DNA of 64,000 bases from assembly GCA_037954235.1 (NCBI GenBank), contig JBBMOA010000002.1:19564509-19628508 (forward strand). The letters are read 5' to 3'. The notes below the pieces were generated by a model. That model saw only the letters and a program-made list of their open reading frames with translations, ran no database searches and was not told the origin of the DNA. Source of the DNA: Aulostomus chinensis (taxonomy: Eukaryota; Chordata; Actinopteri; Syngnathiformes; Aulostomidae). Positions 28,301 through 43,294 of this stretch are shown in pieces. A program made the position numbers and the translations under genes. The stretch's first letter is position 1, and every line of letters begins with the position of its first letter.

Positions 28301-31300
28301 TGTAACAATGTGGTGGTAACATATCTTTATTGCCTGATTTTAGAAAAGTCTCAAAATACAATAGCGTCTTTCATAGTACATTTTATTTTATTTGTGTAAG
28401 AGATTAATAGGGATTATTCCTTTCGTACATAAATAATAAAAGCCTGTCAAACAAGGGTGTCTCTCTCATTCTCTTATCACGTTGCTCCGTACATTCTGCA
28501 AGCACTCAATAAAGCTTTTACTCTGCTTTAAGTACACTCTACTGTGGTTTCATATCATCCTGTCTATTCCCATTTCTGGGACAGCTCACGGTGCTTTTTC
28601 GACATGGAAAAGTCCTGCCTGCTCAACAGCACCAGTGTTGTTTCCTGATGTGTTTTGCTGCACTGACACATCAAACACTGATTACTCGTGTGGATCTTCC
28701 TGACAAACACACGATCCCATTCTCTCACTGGCTGAAACAGCATCCTGCAATCTGGAATGCACTGTTTAGTTCTTCTCCTCAAGTTTTACAAACATCTTAG
28801 GACCGACGTGCAGTGCAACACATCAAGTCATGGTCACCTGAATGAATCAACCAAAACAATTGGGCTGCATTCTTTAATCTGCCTGCGGCATGGAACAGAG
28901 CCTAAAAATGACTAACCATATCTGCTGGGGATGAGCAATACCTCTGAGAATTGCCATGAACTGCTTATTCAACCTGCTACAAGACCAGATGAATGACTCC
29001 TTGCAGCACCGAGGCTGATTCTTTCTCCTGTGACCCTGACCTTTACCCTAAAGCTCAGGTCATGTTGGATTCAAGTCTAGAATTACTCTGTGAAAAATTA
29101 CTATCTAAATATCTGATTAATTTGCGCAGTGCCAGCAGTCACGTAACAGACACATACGACATCATCAGTTTACACATATTCTGAATAACTTGAGCACTCT
29201 TGCCGGAGGTGCAATCCACGCGCTTGATTACAAGAGTGAATGTGGGGAAGGGAAGAGTTCAAAGAGTCAGAGTTCTTGACAAGAGAAATGGCAGTCATGT
29301 TTACAGTCTGGTCAAGTCGGGTCAAATTCCTCCATCGGAGGAAGTGAGGCCTCGCGAGGAATTTTCAAAATTCGATGTTAATACATTTATATTACAAGAA
29401 AACAAGCTGGGGTGGGAGGTGGTGTGATGAATACAGTACAGGTGTGGATGTTCAATTTGAGGTGTTCAGCCTTGTGTACACAAGGCTGAACACCTCAAAA
29501 ACAGAACAGTAACTAAGTAAATTCACCTTGCATTCATACAAATGATTGAATTCTCACTGATTTTGTTTCGGAGAGGTGGCTGAAGGATTCATGTTTATTT
29601 TCATTCATTGCAGAAGCAGGGATCATAATAATAATAAATATAAATTAGAACTGGAACCTCATGGTTCTAGTCCTCCTCCAATCACTAGGACTTCGGTTCG
29701 TAGCCCAACAGTTAAACTGAGTTTGCCATCGAGGACAGAACTGACTGATCTCGTTGTCATTCTTCCCAACTTCACTAAAAGTTTTAATTTCAGGAATAGT
29801 TTTTTTTTTACTTAAATTTTAGATTCGTCACCAGTGCGATATTATTGATTTTTGACATATAGTGACATTGCTGTTGTAAATCTTACTCATTTGGCTGAGA
29901 GACTGCATCTTTTTGAAACCTACTGAATTGTAGAGATTTGACTGATCTATGTGAAGATTGGAAACTTGGTCTGATGGGAAAATGTACTGAAATCATAATA
30001 ACAAAGAATACAAAAAATTTAAACAGGAAACACAAAATTTAGGGAAAAAACAGAATCTGGATTTTAAAAAATATGTCTATTTAGGCTTTTCCTAAGTTAC
30101 CTCAGTAAATGTGCTAAAAAGTGTCTTTTTTTCCTCTGATAAAACTCTATGTCACCATAAAATTTAACTTTGATCATCACCTCATAATCCTATTAGACAT
30201 TTATGTTAAGTTTTGACAACATCAATGCATGGATTGCTGAGTTACAACCAAAAACTGGTTTTGTGAGATCATTGCTGGGTCAGAGTGGACATAAACATCA
30301 AATTGGAAGACACTCCAATGAGGTGATGGATCAGATGCATACAACTGTAAATTTATACACATGCTCAAAAAGAAACCTCAGTGTTGTTTTCCTTCCCAAG
30401 TGCCTAAAACACAGCTTTATAAACATTCATAGTGAGTTTAATGTGTAGAATTATTTTTTCATTTTATTTAATTGTTTTCCTAGTTTTGTTTGCTCTTATT
30501 TCCTGGACTCTATACAACCTTATGAACACAAACACAATCTCCCTATAAAGAGCTCACCATGATGCAGTGACTTCCTGAGCCCCAACTGCCTCTTCCTTGG
30601 TGGATCTCTGTGAGTGGGTGGAGCTGCAATGTGGGGCACTTCCATATTTGTTTTTGGTTTTGACCATTTGTATCAAATCTCTTTTTGTCAGTAACAATTA
30701 TGGCTACCGGTGGATGTCTGAGTAAGCAGTAGGACAAAAAAGCGAATGACCGTCATGGTTTGTGGGCAGAGGAACAGCTCTGCTTGAGTGGAACAGAAAA
30801 CCCACAGCACATACTGCATGTTTGACTGGGCTGGTACAGGATTATTATTGTTCGGCGCTGCAGCATCTCACCCACAGCCACAACATGAAGGCCAGAGGAA
30901 AGAGACAATATGACGCAGACACTCGCCTTTTTCACTGTTAAGACACCTCAAAATAAAGGTTGCAAAAGGTGACAAGAGGTCACTTCAAACTTTGAAAACA
31001 AACTAAGAAATACGTCAAGGGGGGATGGCGTGCAATATATGGAAGGTCAACAAATCCCTTGAGGATGTTTCAGTATCTGTGCTCAGAGGGGTCAAACTCA
31101 CTGCCGACTATGGTTTCTCATCATAAATACCTAGTCAGCAGAACTACAACAATTATTTGTATGGCTGAAAATTCAGTTATAGCTGAGAAAAAACATAAAA
31201 TTCAATTTGAGCTGCAATAAGCCACAATGTATTTTATTGCTTATTCATTATTTTTCCAAATAATTTAGAAAATGATTCCCAAAACCCAAGGTTACATTTA

Positions 31301-34300
31301 AAGCAAATACACATTTCATTTTACATTATATAAAGCTGCAAAAACAAACATAGCTTCCCATATGAGAAACCAAACAGCCAATAATTATACCTAAAATGAT
31401 GAGTCAATTAACAATCCTCCCATAAGCTGACAATTTTTGAAGCACTAAATTAAATACGGCTACACAGCAGAAAACGTACAGACCTTTGACCTACTCAGAC
31501 AGTAGGTGAAGATCTCTTTACACTGATTTCCTGTTTGTTCCAGGCTCTTACGACTCTACTGTCATCTTGAACAAATTAACTGATTAAGGTTCAAATCAAA
31601 TTTTCCAAATTATCAAGATTGACGCTGTGTAATCAGACAGACATTTTGGTTTTCCTGCTGGGAATCATGAGCTCGGTGGAGACAGCAGGAATGAGTCTGC
31701 TGACAGCACATTGTCTGCAGGCTACATGTAAAACTCTGACCCTCATGTTCAACACTGAACTTTGCAGTGCTTTGGAATGTGTTTGACCTCCTAGGCTACG
31801 TTGACAAGACATCTCTCTTCACCCAGCACACACACACACACAGTGAAGGCCAAACCAAGCATAAACATAAACAGCTATCCATTTCCATTGCATGGTACAT
31901 GGCGTCATATTTTAGAGACGCTCTCGGCTCTTTAGGTTATGATGAAGTGGTTTTGTAACCAAACACATTTGTGTGGTCAAGATGAGTAAAGTATGTCAGC
32001 GTCTCTACATGATGTGAGGTCTGTTTTCAAATTAATGATTCTGAAGATACATGGACTTGACATGCAGACAGTTTCCAAAACCATACGTTATTTACAGTAT
32101 GTGTATTTCTCAACATTTAGCTGTCAAACAAATAAGAGACATTTCTAGTTGTGGTACAAGCAAAATCAATCATTAAGACAAAGAACTGAGTGAAATCCCT
32201 TAAATTAATCTAACAACTTTATGAAACGGCATTTTTTTAAATGATCAGCAGTAACACTATTAATTTAAATTTTATGAGGGAAAAAACTTCATACATGATA
32301 AAACTAAATGTAAAGCAAGGGCCACAGAAATATGACATCATCCGATTCCAATCCGTACTGTTCTGAAATATTGACTGTTCCGCAACCTAAGTTGTACGAC
32401 ATTTCATCACAATCAAAACAACGTTATCCCGCTAACAGACGGTGGTCAGATTACCTCCTTGAGAGAGGTAATAAATCATTAAACAATAATAATAAAAAAC
32501 AATACATATGCCATATGTGTTTTTAGATTTCAAAACTTGACATTCCAATAACATTAACTAGCATGGGGTAGGAACACAGATTTTAATTAGTGCTACAGAG
32601 TTTGTGAAGGGGAAATCTTTTTAAAATGTGAGCTCAATTTGTTTTATGCACTTCTAGTATTACATGCAACAAATGGCATCAACGAAAAACCTGTTCTCAT
32701 AAAGTGCAGGCTGCTTGTGCTAAAATACAAAGCATTCAGGTTTAACTGAAGTTGGCTTGGAGATTTACAACTCACTCTGCAAGCAGGTGTTGTAACTCAG
32801 AACCTCAGATAGGAGTCTGTGTGTGGGACTGCAACTTCAGTCACTATAGACTTAACAAAAGAAACATAGTCGTTACAAAGTGCAACAGTCAGAAAGAAAA
32901 TGCCCATAAGGAAGAAGATATCACGATTTGATTTGATATCTTTTCATTTTTGCTCTTAACATTTTAAAGGTCTCGAATGTCCCTCAACATGTGAAATGAA
33001 GCATACATATATACGTATACACACACACACATATATGTACTGTATACATGTGTGTATATATGTATGTGTATATATACACACATATATGTACTGTATACAT
33101 GTGTGTATATATGTATGTGTATATATACACACACACACACATATATATATATACATACAGTATACACACACACGTGTAGATATATAGATAGATAGATCGA
33201 TAAATAGATAGATAGGTTCAAGTGTGTTTATTGTGGCATGTGTGCTGTACAATGCAGCAGCTCTGACACCAATGCCAATTTACCCAGAAAAACAATAATG
33301 TAAATCATACTTTATTGTGTTGGTACTTGTATGGCATATGCGTACTATTTCTTTGCTATATTTAGCAGTAATTAGGGCCCTATAATTTCCGCGATCGCGG
33401 AATTGGGCAATAAAAACGGAATTAATTTTTAATGCGGAATATCGCGGAAATGCTGTTTTCATGAGACAGAGGAAAATAAACCTGGGGAATTGTTCCCGGG
33501 GGTCGCTATTCAGTGTGACACAACCCCTACCCCAGTCCCTTCCGAAAACAAGATGCAAACATGGCGCTCCCCCCGTCTGCTAAAAAGCTGGGCAATACGA
33601 CGCTAACGCCTAAATACAGAGCTGAGCAGTACCCCGTGACTTCTATGTGTCAGGTGACACGTAATTTTGTACATTTTGTCAACACTCTGTTGACTGGAAG
33701 CGGAAAAATACGTGTGATCACCTGCTGTCCAAAAGTCATATAAAAAACAAAGAAAATCATCGCGCTAACGCGAGCCAGCAGAACACGATGATGATGATGC
33801 AGCAATAAAGTATTGAGGAAAAGTGCAATAATGTGTTGCCTCAATGAATATAAGGTCATTTCTATTTAATTAGTGTGCATTTTATTCATAAACATTATTT
33901 AAACACACTGTTTTGTGGTAAAATATAAGTAAAAGGTTAAAAAAAAGGAATTCCATAAAATTAAAATGGAATTTGGGAAAAAATAAAATGGAATTCATGG
34001 GGCCCTAAGTAATGTAAGTCATCTCCCTGCATTTCAGCAAATGACTTTTCTTACTTAAACTGAGCTCAAATCTCATTGCAGGGGTCATTCAGCAGGCTAG
34101 TTTTGCTTTAATAAGTCATTATTAAATCTCTGTGGTTGGAAATGCATGTGTGCTGTGTTTAGAATAACCTAACAAAACAGTAAGATGATCAGATTCAGGG
34201 GAAACACCTGCAGCTCTAGTACAATCATCTGAAATCAGTAACATTGAAAAAAAAGGGGCCTGTCATATAATCATTAAATTAGGTTCAAGTTAACTCTTAG

Positions 34301-35509
34301 TTATCATTTAGCAAAGCTATCATTTAGCTCAGCTATATTTCACGTGATCTAGTTCTCTCCAAGGACGGAGAAGAACAATACAAACCAGAAGCGTGGAAAC
34401 TTTTGCGGTCATTTTGAGTTAGGGGGAAAAGATGTTAACGTTGCATCAATGTACCAAAAGAAAATAGGTCAGCATGAAGAAAACACCACTCCAGATAGAT
34501 GAATATGTTTAGTAGCAACGATTTAGAAATGTTGCGGTTGCCATTTGCTTGCTGTATTTGTGCGGTTTTATATTTTAATATCTCCCATGTGACAATCCTA
34601 CAACCTCCAGAACGTCCCTTAATGGTATTCAATGAGATTTGTGCCTTCATATTGGAGGGCGAAGAGCTGGAAATGCACTAGGTATGCAATATACTGACCT
34701 CCATCTAAAGACATAGCTCATCCATAACAGATGAGGATTTGAGCTGGTTCCTATCATCACTTGCCTGGAAAGATTAGAAACACATTTTTTGCTAGCACAA
34801 GTTGTAAACGCTCTTTCTTGGTGCATTCCTCATCTGTGGTTATTTAGTTTGCTGGGGGCCTGTTGTGACCACAGAAAGCTTTTCGTGCTCAACTTCACCC
34901 ACTGTTTTCTACAGATGTGTTCTTCAGTGTTTGTAAATGAGTCATTTTCTTTTTCATGGAGTAGAGAAAATCTGCAAATAATAATGGTTTACATACCAGC
35001 TCAGAACAGAGCCAAAATGCAAATTGCTTAGTGGGTCTGTTAAACACTATGGTGTATCTTCATTAAAGCTTCAAAGTTGGAATTCCAGTCACTTGGCTCC
35101 TGACCAAAGTTTGTCACACATGACCAAGTAGTAGGAAAGCAAATTTTCTGGAGCAGCCCCCTGCTTTCCTCTTCTTGCTTACTCCACAGTGTACGTGTGA
35201 TTGGGAAGTGACGAAGAAAACATATGAAGCTCATTCAGCATGTTATCCAATGTTCTACACTCCACTCCTACTTATAGTTTCGTTCAAAACACAATCTGCC
35301 AACATTCTTTGTAAATATGCAAAACATCTGCCAAAAATATTCGTTGTAACATGCAACTATAAAGAAAACTTTTAATACATCCTCTTGTTTCCACCCGGAA
35401 TATGCCTTATACACCCCTTGCACACACTTGGGATTGTACTGTGTCTCAATTTCAGTCAACACTGACACATAATAAAGAAGCATAGTCTGAATCACCTCAG
35501 TGAAAAGGA

Positions 35510-35560
<51 letters not shown>

Positions 35561-38500
35561 GGTATGCAGGTCCTGAATGACATCTGGAAACACTAAGCTA
35601 ATAGATTTAGCTTAACTTGTGGCAGTGTTTCTATATTTAACCTCTATGAAACCATGACAGGATGCTTGAGAGATGATGCTGAGTGGAGAGTCACTGAGAG
35701 GTTGGAGGCCAGTCCTAGGGTTTCAAAAAATGTAGTGCCCTTAAATTCATTTGACACTTCATCTGAACAAACTTTTTTTCTGTTCCTTTTTTTTTTTTAA
35801 CTGATTACTGGCTATTAGCTTCTATGAGACATTACGCTCTGCTGCAAATCTTTAGACATTAATAATCAAGACAGTCTTCACGGCGACCAACAGGCTCAGT
35901 GGGCTACACAGGAAGGAGTCTGCATGCGATTAACACCACCCACTCACAATATGTCTATTTGTGTTGGAATAACAGGCTCACTTGTCCTCAACTGCCTGAA
36001 ATAAATACCACAGCATAAAGACGCCGTGTTATAATAGTATCTCTTTGACCGCATCTGGACACAGCCAAGATTTCGGTTTAATTTTAGTCTGCGGGCTGTC
36101 ATTTATCAATCACTGAGGGAAAATGTTTAAATTCAGAAAATCCGATGGTACAATTACAACTGTACAAAACACTCAAACACTGTGTAAAAAGTCTCACATA
36201 TATATGCCTTTTTGCAAGGGCTCTTTTCTTGGCTGGACCAAAAAACAACAGCCCCTCACGCCTTGTGTTTGGATTTGTTCTCTTCATTTGTCTTGCAGCA
36301 TGGACATCTGACCTGTATTATGCAACTTGTTGACCTCTACACCTGCTGTGTAGAAGTGCTCTCTCCATCACTTTGGCCCCAACACAAAATTTCTCCAGTT
36401 GTGATCTCTGACCCATTAAAACATCGACCAAACACAAGAGACACTTTACATAAGAAAGAAGAGCCCAGATTGATAATAATCCATCAAAAAGTTGTTTGGA
36501 TGATTGAGTCTGGTCCAAAGTGGTGAACTTAATGACTAGCATGATGGGATCAAATACATGAAAAGAGGACACCTGGCTTTAGCTGCACCCATAGGTGCTC
36601 AAAACGAAGTTAGGCCCGTGAGCGAAGCCTGAACTGAAGATGATTTAAACCAACATTTTCAACAAAGATTTTTATGGATTTACAGATTCTTACCCCTTTG
36701 TTCTCTATGTGCATCAGAATAAAACTATAAATAAAGAATAACAGCATTGCAGGCCATCATCTGAAAGTGTTACCAAAAATTGAGTAAGACAGCAGTATGT
36801 GATGATTAGTATTTTTGAGAGATCAAGTACTGTGCTGGGATCTGGAGTCGTCTCGCTGTTTTCGCTCCTCGCTCACTGCCAAACCCAGCGTGCTTACTTA
36901 TCTGCAGAAGCCAATATAAATGAACAAAACAGCTATAACACAGGCACTAATGTCCTGCTGTACGATACTGTTAACTGCTAATGTTGCCCTGGAGATGGAC
37001 AGTTTTTTTGTCAGTCCTGATAAGCAAATATTTGTCCATCCATTGCCCTGTCCATATAAGGGTAACAGACCCCCTGTTATAGACCCACAAGAGCTGCTGT
37101 CCAGAAGAGGAGGAGGCAAGTCAAGCTGAATATTGCTGAAGAGGAAAATTGAGGCTGACTGACATGGAAAGCAGAGAGAAGAGTGGTTGTGATGTAAAAA
37201 AAAAAAAAAAAAAGAAGGAGAAAACAGGTCTCCTAATTAGTGAGAGCAGAAGGCTATGACAGAACCTTGAGTAAACAGACACGAATTTATCTGCAGCAGG
37301 AAATGCCAGTAAGTGCTGCTGGAGGTCCAAAAGGGGAATTTAACAGGGTGTCATCTGTTTTTTTGGTTAAAAGTTGTCATAATTACACAATGTCACGGAA
37401 GTGTATGCACAGCACAAGTTGGTCAGCTGACAAAAGGTGAAGAGATCCTCACTAACCAGAGAACACTGTACAACCACTGCTCATCACACATTAACTTACA
37501 GAGATGTTCTATTAATAAAAAACAAAATGGATGTTGGTCTCAACAACAGACAGCGCAGACTTTATTCACATACAAAGTGATACAATTTCCGTTTTCACAG
37601 TCAATTTCAATTTAACAGGTATTCGGGGGGGAAATCCATGATTTTTCTCAAGTTTTCTCGCTTTATTAAAAAAAACAAAAACAAGACACACCAGGCATGG
37701 AAATTCACACCTTTTAAATTCCTTGAGCTGTTGCAGATTTTTCATGACTGAACTCTATAAATCTTGTATTTTTAATGAAAATTCGACATTCAGAGGCAAA
37801 ACAGACGGTAGAACACTAATTTTTTGGGGCACATTCATCTTTGCCAAATCCTCTCTGAAGCTGACCAAAAGTCTGTCATCTCACTGAGCTCCTGCAAAGT
37901 TTTGGCTGATGTCACAACAACTTTGGGAGCTATTTTGTGTTCATGACTGATGACATTCTTCCCAGGGATTAACCAATGACTGTCTTCATCAGGTTTTCTC
38001 AACAGGGAGTTATGGTATTTGTATTTCTCTTATAAATAGTGGAAATGTTGTTAAGAAAAGACAGACTTAAGTGTATCACGTCAATCTGAATAAAATACTA
38101 CCAACGCTGACGAGCCTCCTGCTGAGTTGAGCAGTACATGTCAACAGTGGGCAGGAGTGGTGGGAATCACACAGTCAGAATACAATACTTCGCCTGAGAT
38201 AGTACTATTAACACAGTAACTGTAATAATGGATATATTGCTGGATGATTCATCTACGTATGTTGCGTCATGCTATCTGCATTACTGAGAAAGAAATCTAC
38301 GCCTATATATCGTATACTCATCATCTGCTGTTTCTGTGGCACAGAATTTGATAATTGAAAGTGAAAAAAAAGTGTGTTGTTTTAGATCAAAGCTTCTTTA
38401 ACACACCAAATGCCACACGTCAAATTGAGTGAATCCACAAAAGTTTAATAACAACATAGATATTTACTGCCAGTGTATCCATATCACATTACATGAGGAT

Positions 38501-41500
38501 GTACCATCTTGGTGTTCCAAACCTGGTGAGCTGAAAATATATGAGACAGGTATCACTCACCATCTCCACCCCCTGAGGGAAGGCTGTTCCCTCCCAGTCC
38601 TTCTTGGGGAATCGCTGAATGATCTTCCCACATCCCTCTCCTGAACCTGAGGGTCAAGAAAAGATGAAGATCATGGCGTCAAAAGCATATAATTAAGCCC
38701 CATAAACAGTATATGGTGGGGTGCTAGTTTCACATTATTAGAGCATTTTTTAACATCAAATGATCAAACCAATGGATAATGATCTATGATGGAATACAAC
38801 ACTTCTTCAAACAAATCCTGAGTTTGGACAGGGTGAATTTCAAGAACAATAAGGCATGATTATACATACAAGTCAACATTTCAATATCATGTTAGAGCTT
38901 GGTGAATAACAACAGCTTGGTGGCCATCCAATATCTGTATTTTCATTCAGAGATATCACCTCCATAAGAATTGCATCTGGCTCATTAATATAAAAAAAAG
39001 TAGTGATCCAACTTCTACTTTCCTTTCGGAAGCTGCTTCTAAGAGTCACACTTGCTGATTTTCTAACAGTAAATTAAGTAATTGCTGGTGAAATCTGGGA
39101 AAGTCCCTGTTATGGTTTTTGACTGAGTTGCTCATATATTGGGACTTTCTCATATGTTCCATTAATACTACTATACGAAAGCAAGACAAAATCGGTTACA
39201 TTTCAGCTGAAACTTGAAATTGTGGAAAGACAAAGACTACATTTAAATGCACATCATATATTCCTTTATCAAGTGGATTACGCTTATATTCCGATCGTGC
39301 ACCAGTCATGAAAACACCTGCCCAATTAAGCTCATATTCCAGTAATTTAGATTTCAACATTGGGTCTTATTCACACATTAATCGGAAAATGCCCCTTAAC
39401 AGAATATTTCTTTAGTATGATGAAGGATTCTGCACACGTTCAACTTACAAGCAAACATTTCCAAACCTTTGGTGGAAATGAGAATTGTGGTGCTGCCGCT
39501 AATTTGAGTGGTATGTTTTACATGTTGCCATGACAAAACCGAGATCAAGGTGTGGGATTCTAACACAACTGTCAGGGAGTGTTTATGTAATTACATTAGA
39601 TGTTCTCACTGTATTTGAGACTGTCTGTTTATTATTTTTCATGTGATGTCTGCATTTTTGTTTGCTTGCATGAACCATAAGTGTAGTGAAGCATGCTATT
39701 TCCCCATGTGCAAAGAATAGTTTATGCAGAATACGCCAAGTAACATGTGAACGGGAATATTCTCACAGCTGTGTTCCAAATAAACACCTCATTCGGAATA
39801 TTCCCTTGACCGGAATTTAGACCTTAATCGGAATATGCCGTCAATCACAGCATAGATTATCATACCAAATATCAGTGAATTGTTATATGTTTGTGCTTTA
39901 TGAGCAGTTCTTCGTGTGTCAACTTTTTAGGAAATGAAGAGGAGAGATTGTCGTGGGAGAGTGTGCGGTACTTGTTTAGTTTGAGAAATGGAGTGGGCAT
40001 CATGCCACTCAGAGAGTAGTCTCACACAGCCAGACATCCCTCCACTGCACTGTGCCAGCACAAGGGACACGTCTGGTGCTTGTTTATATACTTCTGTTTG
40101 CTGAATATCTTTGCAACTACTCACAGAAAGACCTGAGAAGGCCTGCCTTCTTACATTTTCACAGGTCGCCTCTAGCTAGCTGAGACATAGCGTGGGTGCA
40201 GACAGAAATAATCGCCTGATGGCTTCTACTTACTTCATAGTGTTCTGGCAAATTAACTACTCAGACAGAAAGAGACGAGAGTGCAGAGGAAGAGAAAACA
40301 GAAAAAAGTAACAATGACAGTTTAATGATGCCAAATTTATCCCTTATTCACCCACAGATTCAGGCTGATTCAGTTGATGTAGCTGCATATGTACATTAGG
40401 CCTGATGCATCTCCAGACATCAGTGAATGACAGACTATATATACACACTTTGTACAGTACACACACATGAACACACACAAACACATTATTACTGTCAACA
40501 TATTGATATACGACTTGAACATTTTTAGCGATCTGAAAACCTTATTAATGGAAATTGAGTCCAATTAAGGAAAAATACCCCTTATTTACAATGCCAAAGA
40601 AAACAGCCTTTTAAGGGTTGTTTCACAATATGTAATTTGTCAAAGTGTATTGTCTGACCCCATGACTTCACCTCACCGTTAGTCTAAACTCTCAGTCACA
40701 CTTTGACAGTTGGGAGAGCCTATCTATTTAACGGCCAAGAGAAAATGGCCTCCAATAATGAGAAATTGAATCCATGTGCCCCACTTATATAAATTCACTC
40801 AGCTAGTAGGGATGATGGGTTTATGTTTATGTAACCAATGGAGGCAAAAATTTAACACTGAAAGCAATCTGGCTCAGTGGTACCGTCACCACATTCTGTA
40901 TGCCAATTTTAAGATTCTTCATTATTTTCGTTTAACATTAAGGATTTATTCTGATTCAAAATGCAGGTCTTATAAAGAGATTTCAACAAGAACTACTGGC
41001 TTGCACTGAAACCATGTCAAATTACTATGAAAATGGCAGAGATGTAACAACATGTGTCAGATTGTATGTGCAAAATACAGCTTCATTGATGCAAGCGGAC
41101 AGATGGTACTGGTAAGCGGCTGGACATCAATGGTGGATAAATCAGTGTGGTGCTAAGTGTTTCAATGCATCTCAATTTGACATGATAGCCAGAGTAAAGA
41201 AATGACATGACACTAAAACATTCATAATGAGAGAATGTGGGAAACATTTAAAAGACGGATAGAAAACGTTGCTGCAAAATGTGGGGAAGAGCAGAGACAT
41301 ACAGCCTCACTGATGTCCTGATCCACATCCCAAGAACCCATAGAGCCTCACACCTTCAAGTATCAACAGGAAGCATGGATAACATCTTCCTCTGCATGGT
41401 CAGATATCACGAAAACACAACATGCTTCACATAAAACACTTAAATCTCATTAACGTCACTAAAAATCTCCCGTCTCTCTCGATCGTTACTGGAGTTAATC

Positions 41501-41643
41501 TATATATATATATCTATATCTAGCTATATCTATATCTAGCTATCTATATCTATATCTATATCTATATCTATATATATAGATATAGATATCACGCTCTCTC
41601 TCTCTCTCTATATATATATATACTGTATATATCCCTGCCGCCT

Positions 41644-41693
<50 letters not shown>

Positions 41694-43255
41694 CACCCCA
41701 GGACAATCATCCGCTACACATCATCACAATGACCATGTTTCTCAGTGGCCGGCTGCAGCCCTCCTGCTGTCAACATCTCACTAGAAACCTTGACCTCAGG
41801 CAAACACGGTGACTAATTCATCATACTAAGACTGCTGGACTGGTGTAGCTTGTATCTTTCTTGTGTCCGTGTGTTGGTTTGCATATGTCAGAGCTGCATG
41901 ATGGTTCTACTTTAAAATTTGTTCACCTGGAGCATGTCAAGACACAGCACGGAGGCGGTGCTGGTAGAGCACCAGTCTGTCTGACCGTTACGTGTCTTCA
42001 GGTCTTTACAGCTCCTCTAATTGAAATCGTATGCTTCCACTGCTCCAAGTTCTAATTTTCGACCACAGATGAAAATAAATGACAGAATTCCTAACATTCC
42101 ATGAGGCTACTCACTTGTATTAAAGCAAGCTGTGCTTTCAAATGCTTACCCCCCCTGATATAAAGAACCCCATCATTGAGGATAATAGAACCCAGGCCCG
42201 AAAAGGAACATGTTAATTTGAACATCCGCTGGAAGGATGAAGAAGAAGAAGAAGAAGAAGAAGTTTCAAATAAAGTTCATTTATTTATTTATTTTTAGGC
42301 ATAATCTTCATAAACCACAAGTACAAAACCTGTCAAGGGTCAAGGCACGAGTGTAGGTGTTTAAAGATTGTGGCTCATTTCCAGCTCCATACTGAACAAC
42401 CTGTGCGCGCGAAGTGGGACAAAACAGCACACAAAAAAAAGAAGGGAAAAAAAGGAAGAATTACAACTGATTTAGAACAACCAGCCTCAATACGAGATTT
42501 GAAGAAAGAAGAGTACGTATGTATCCTTTAACATTAGCATTACCTGCCACTTCAAACTCTTCAAACCTAAAAAAACAAATACAGTTAAAATCCATTCTTG
42601 TAATACATTTTATGATGTCTGAATGCCATCTGTTTTGTGTATCAGTGAATAAAATAAAAGTCTTCTTGGAATGATCCTTTTTAAATGATGGATTATTCTA
42701 TTTTCCACATCGATGAAATAATCGTTCCCTTTCAGAACTGTGATAGCCCTTCAATTACTCTTCCCACCTGTTATCTCCTGACAAGACTGTGCGTCATAGC
42801 AACATGAGGGAGTAAAGCAGATACGATGCTTTGCTGTTGGTTTTCACATTGTTTCATTTGGAATGATTTGTGACCACAAATCTGCAAAATATACAACATA
42901 CTGTAAGTCTAGTCATTTTAGACATTTTAATATGGAAATGTTACATATTTCAAGCATGAAAGTTCTTAATAATGTCATATACTGTTGATTGATTACACAT
43001 AGTTATAGCAACAAATGAATAGCCATCAAGGAAAGGTTGCTCCTTCTTTCCTCCTTAGAAGAGATGTTTCTCCTCTTGGGGAAAAAAAAATCATTTTGCT
43101 AATTTATCTTAACTGTTGATACTGTTGATCAAATCAGCCAAATGCTTGTTTTACTATGTATGGCCAAGCTAGCTGGAGATTCTGCCAATTTATGTAACTT
43201 TCTCGTCAGCCTCTGACCTTACTTTGGCTCAGTCATGCAGACACGCATGCGCACG

Positions 43256-43294
<39 letters not shown>

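Larger units (their letters stand above)
16790..38560 (-). other. sbf2 intron 2 (giant)
   Basis: 21.8 kb between exons 3 and 2. Holds the 96-bp alternating tract (18343), a 79-bp (AC)n (19258), a foldback element (27507), the 44-bp palindrome (29456), compound TA/CA/GATA repeats (33001), the hAT-like relic (33373) and (AC)n at 35512. GC-richer, repeat-free patches near 21280-21560, 22640-22900 and 25620-25840 could be conserved non-coding elements. No additional exon recognised. Confidence 0.88.

Noticed and set aside
31820..31845. Short (CA)n at 31827
   Set aside because: Only about eight repeats; not distinctive in this background.
37031..37110. GTCCATCCATTGCCC block resembling the SINE-like tail
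   Set aside because: Only the CCATCCAT word is shared; the following blocks diagnostic of the family are absent.
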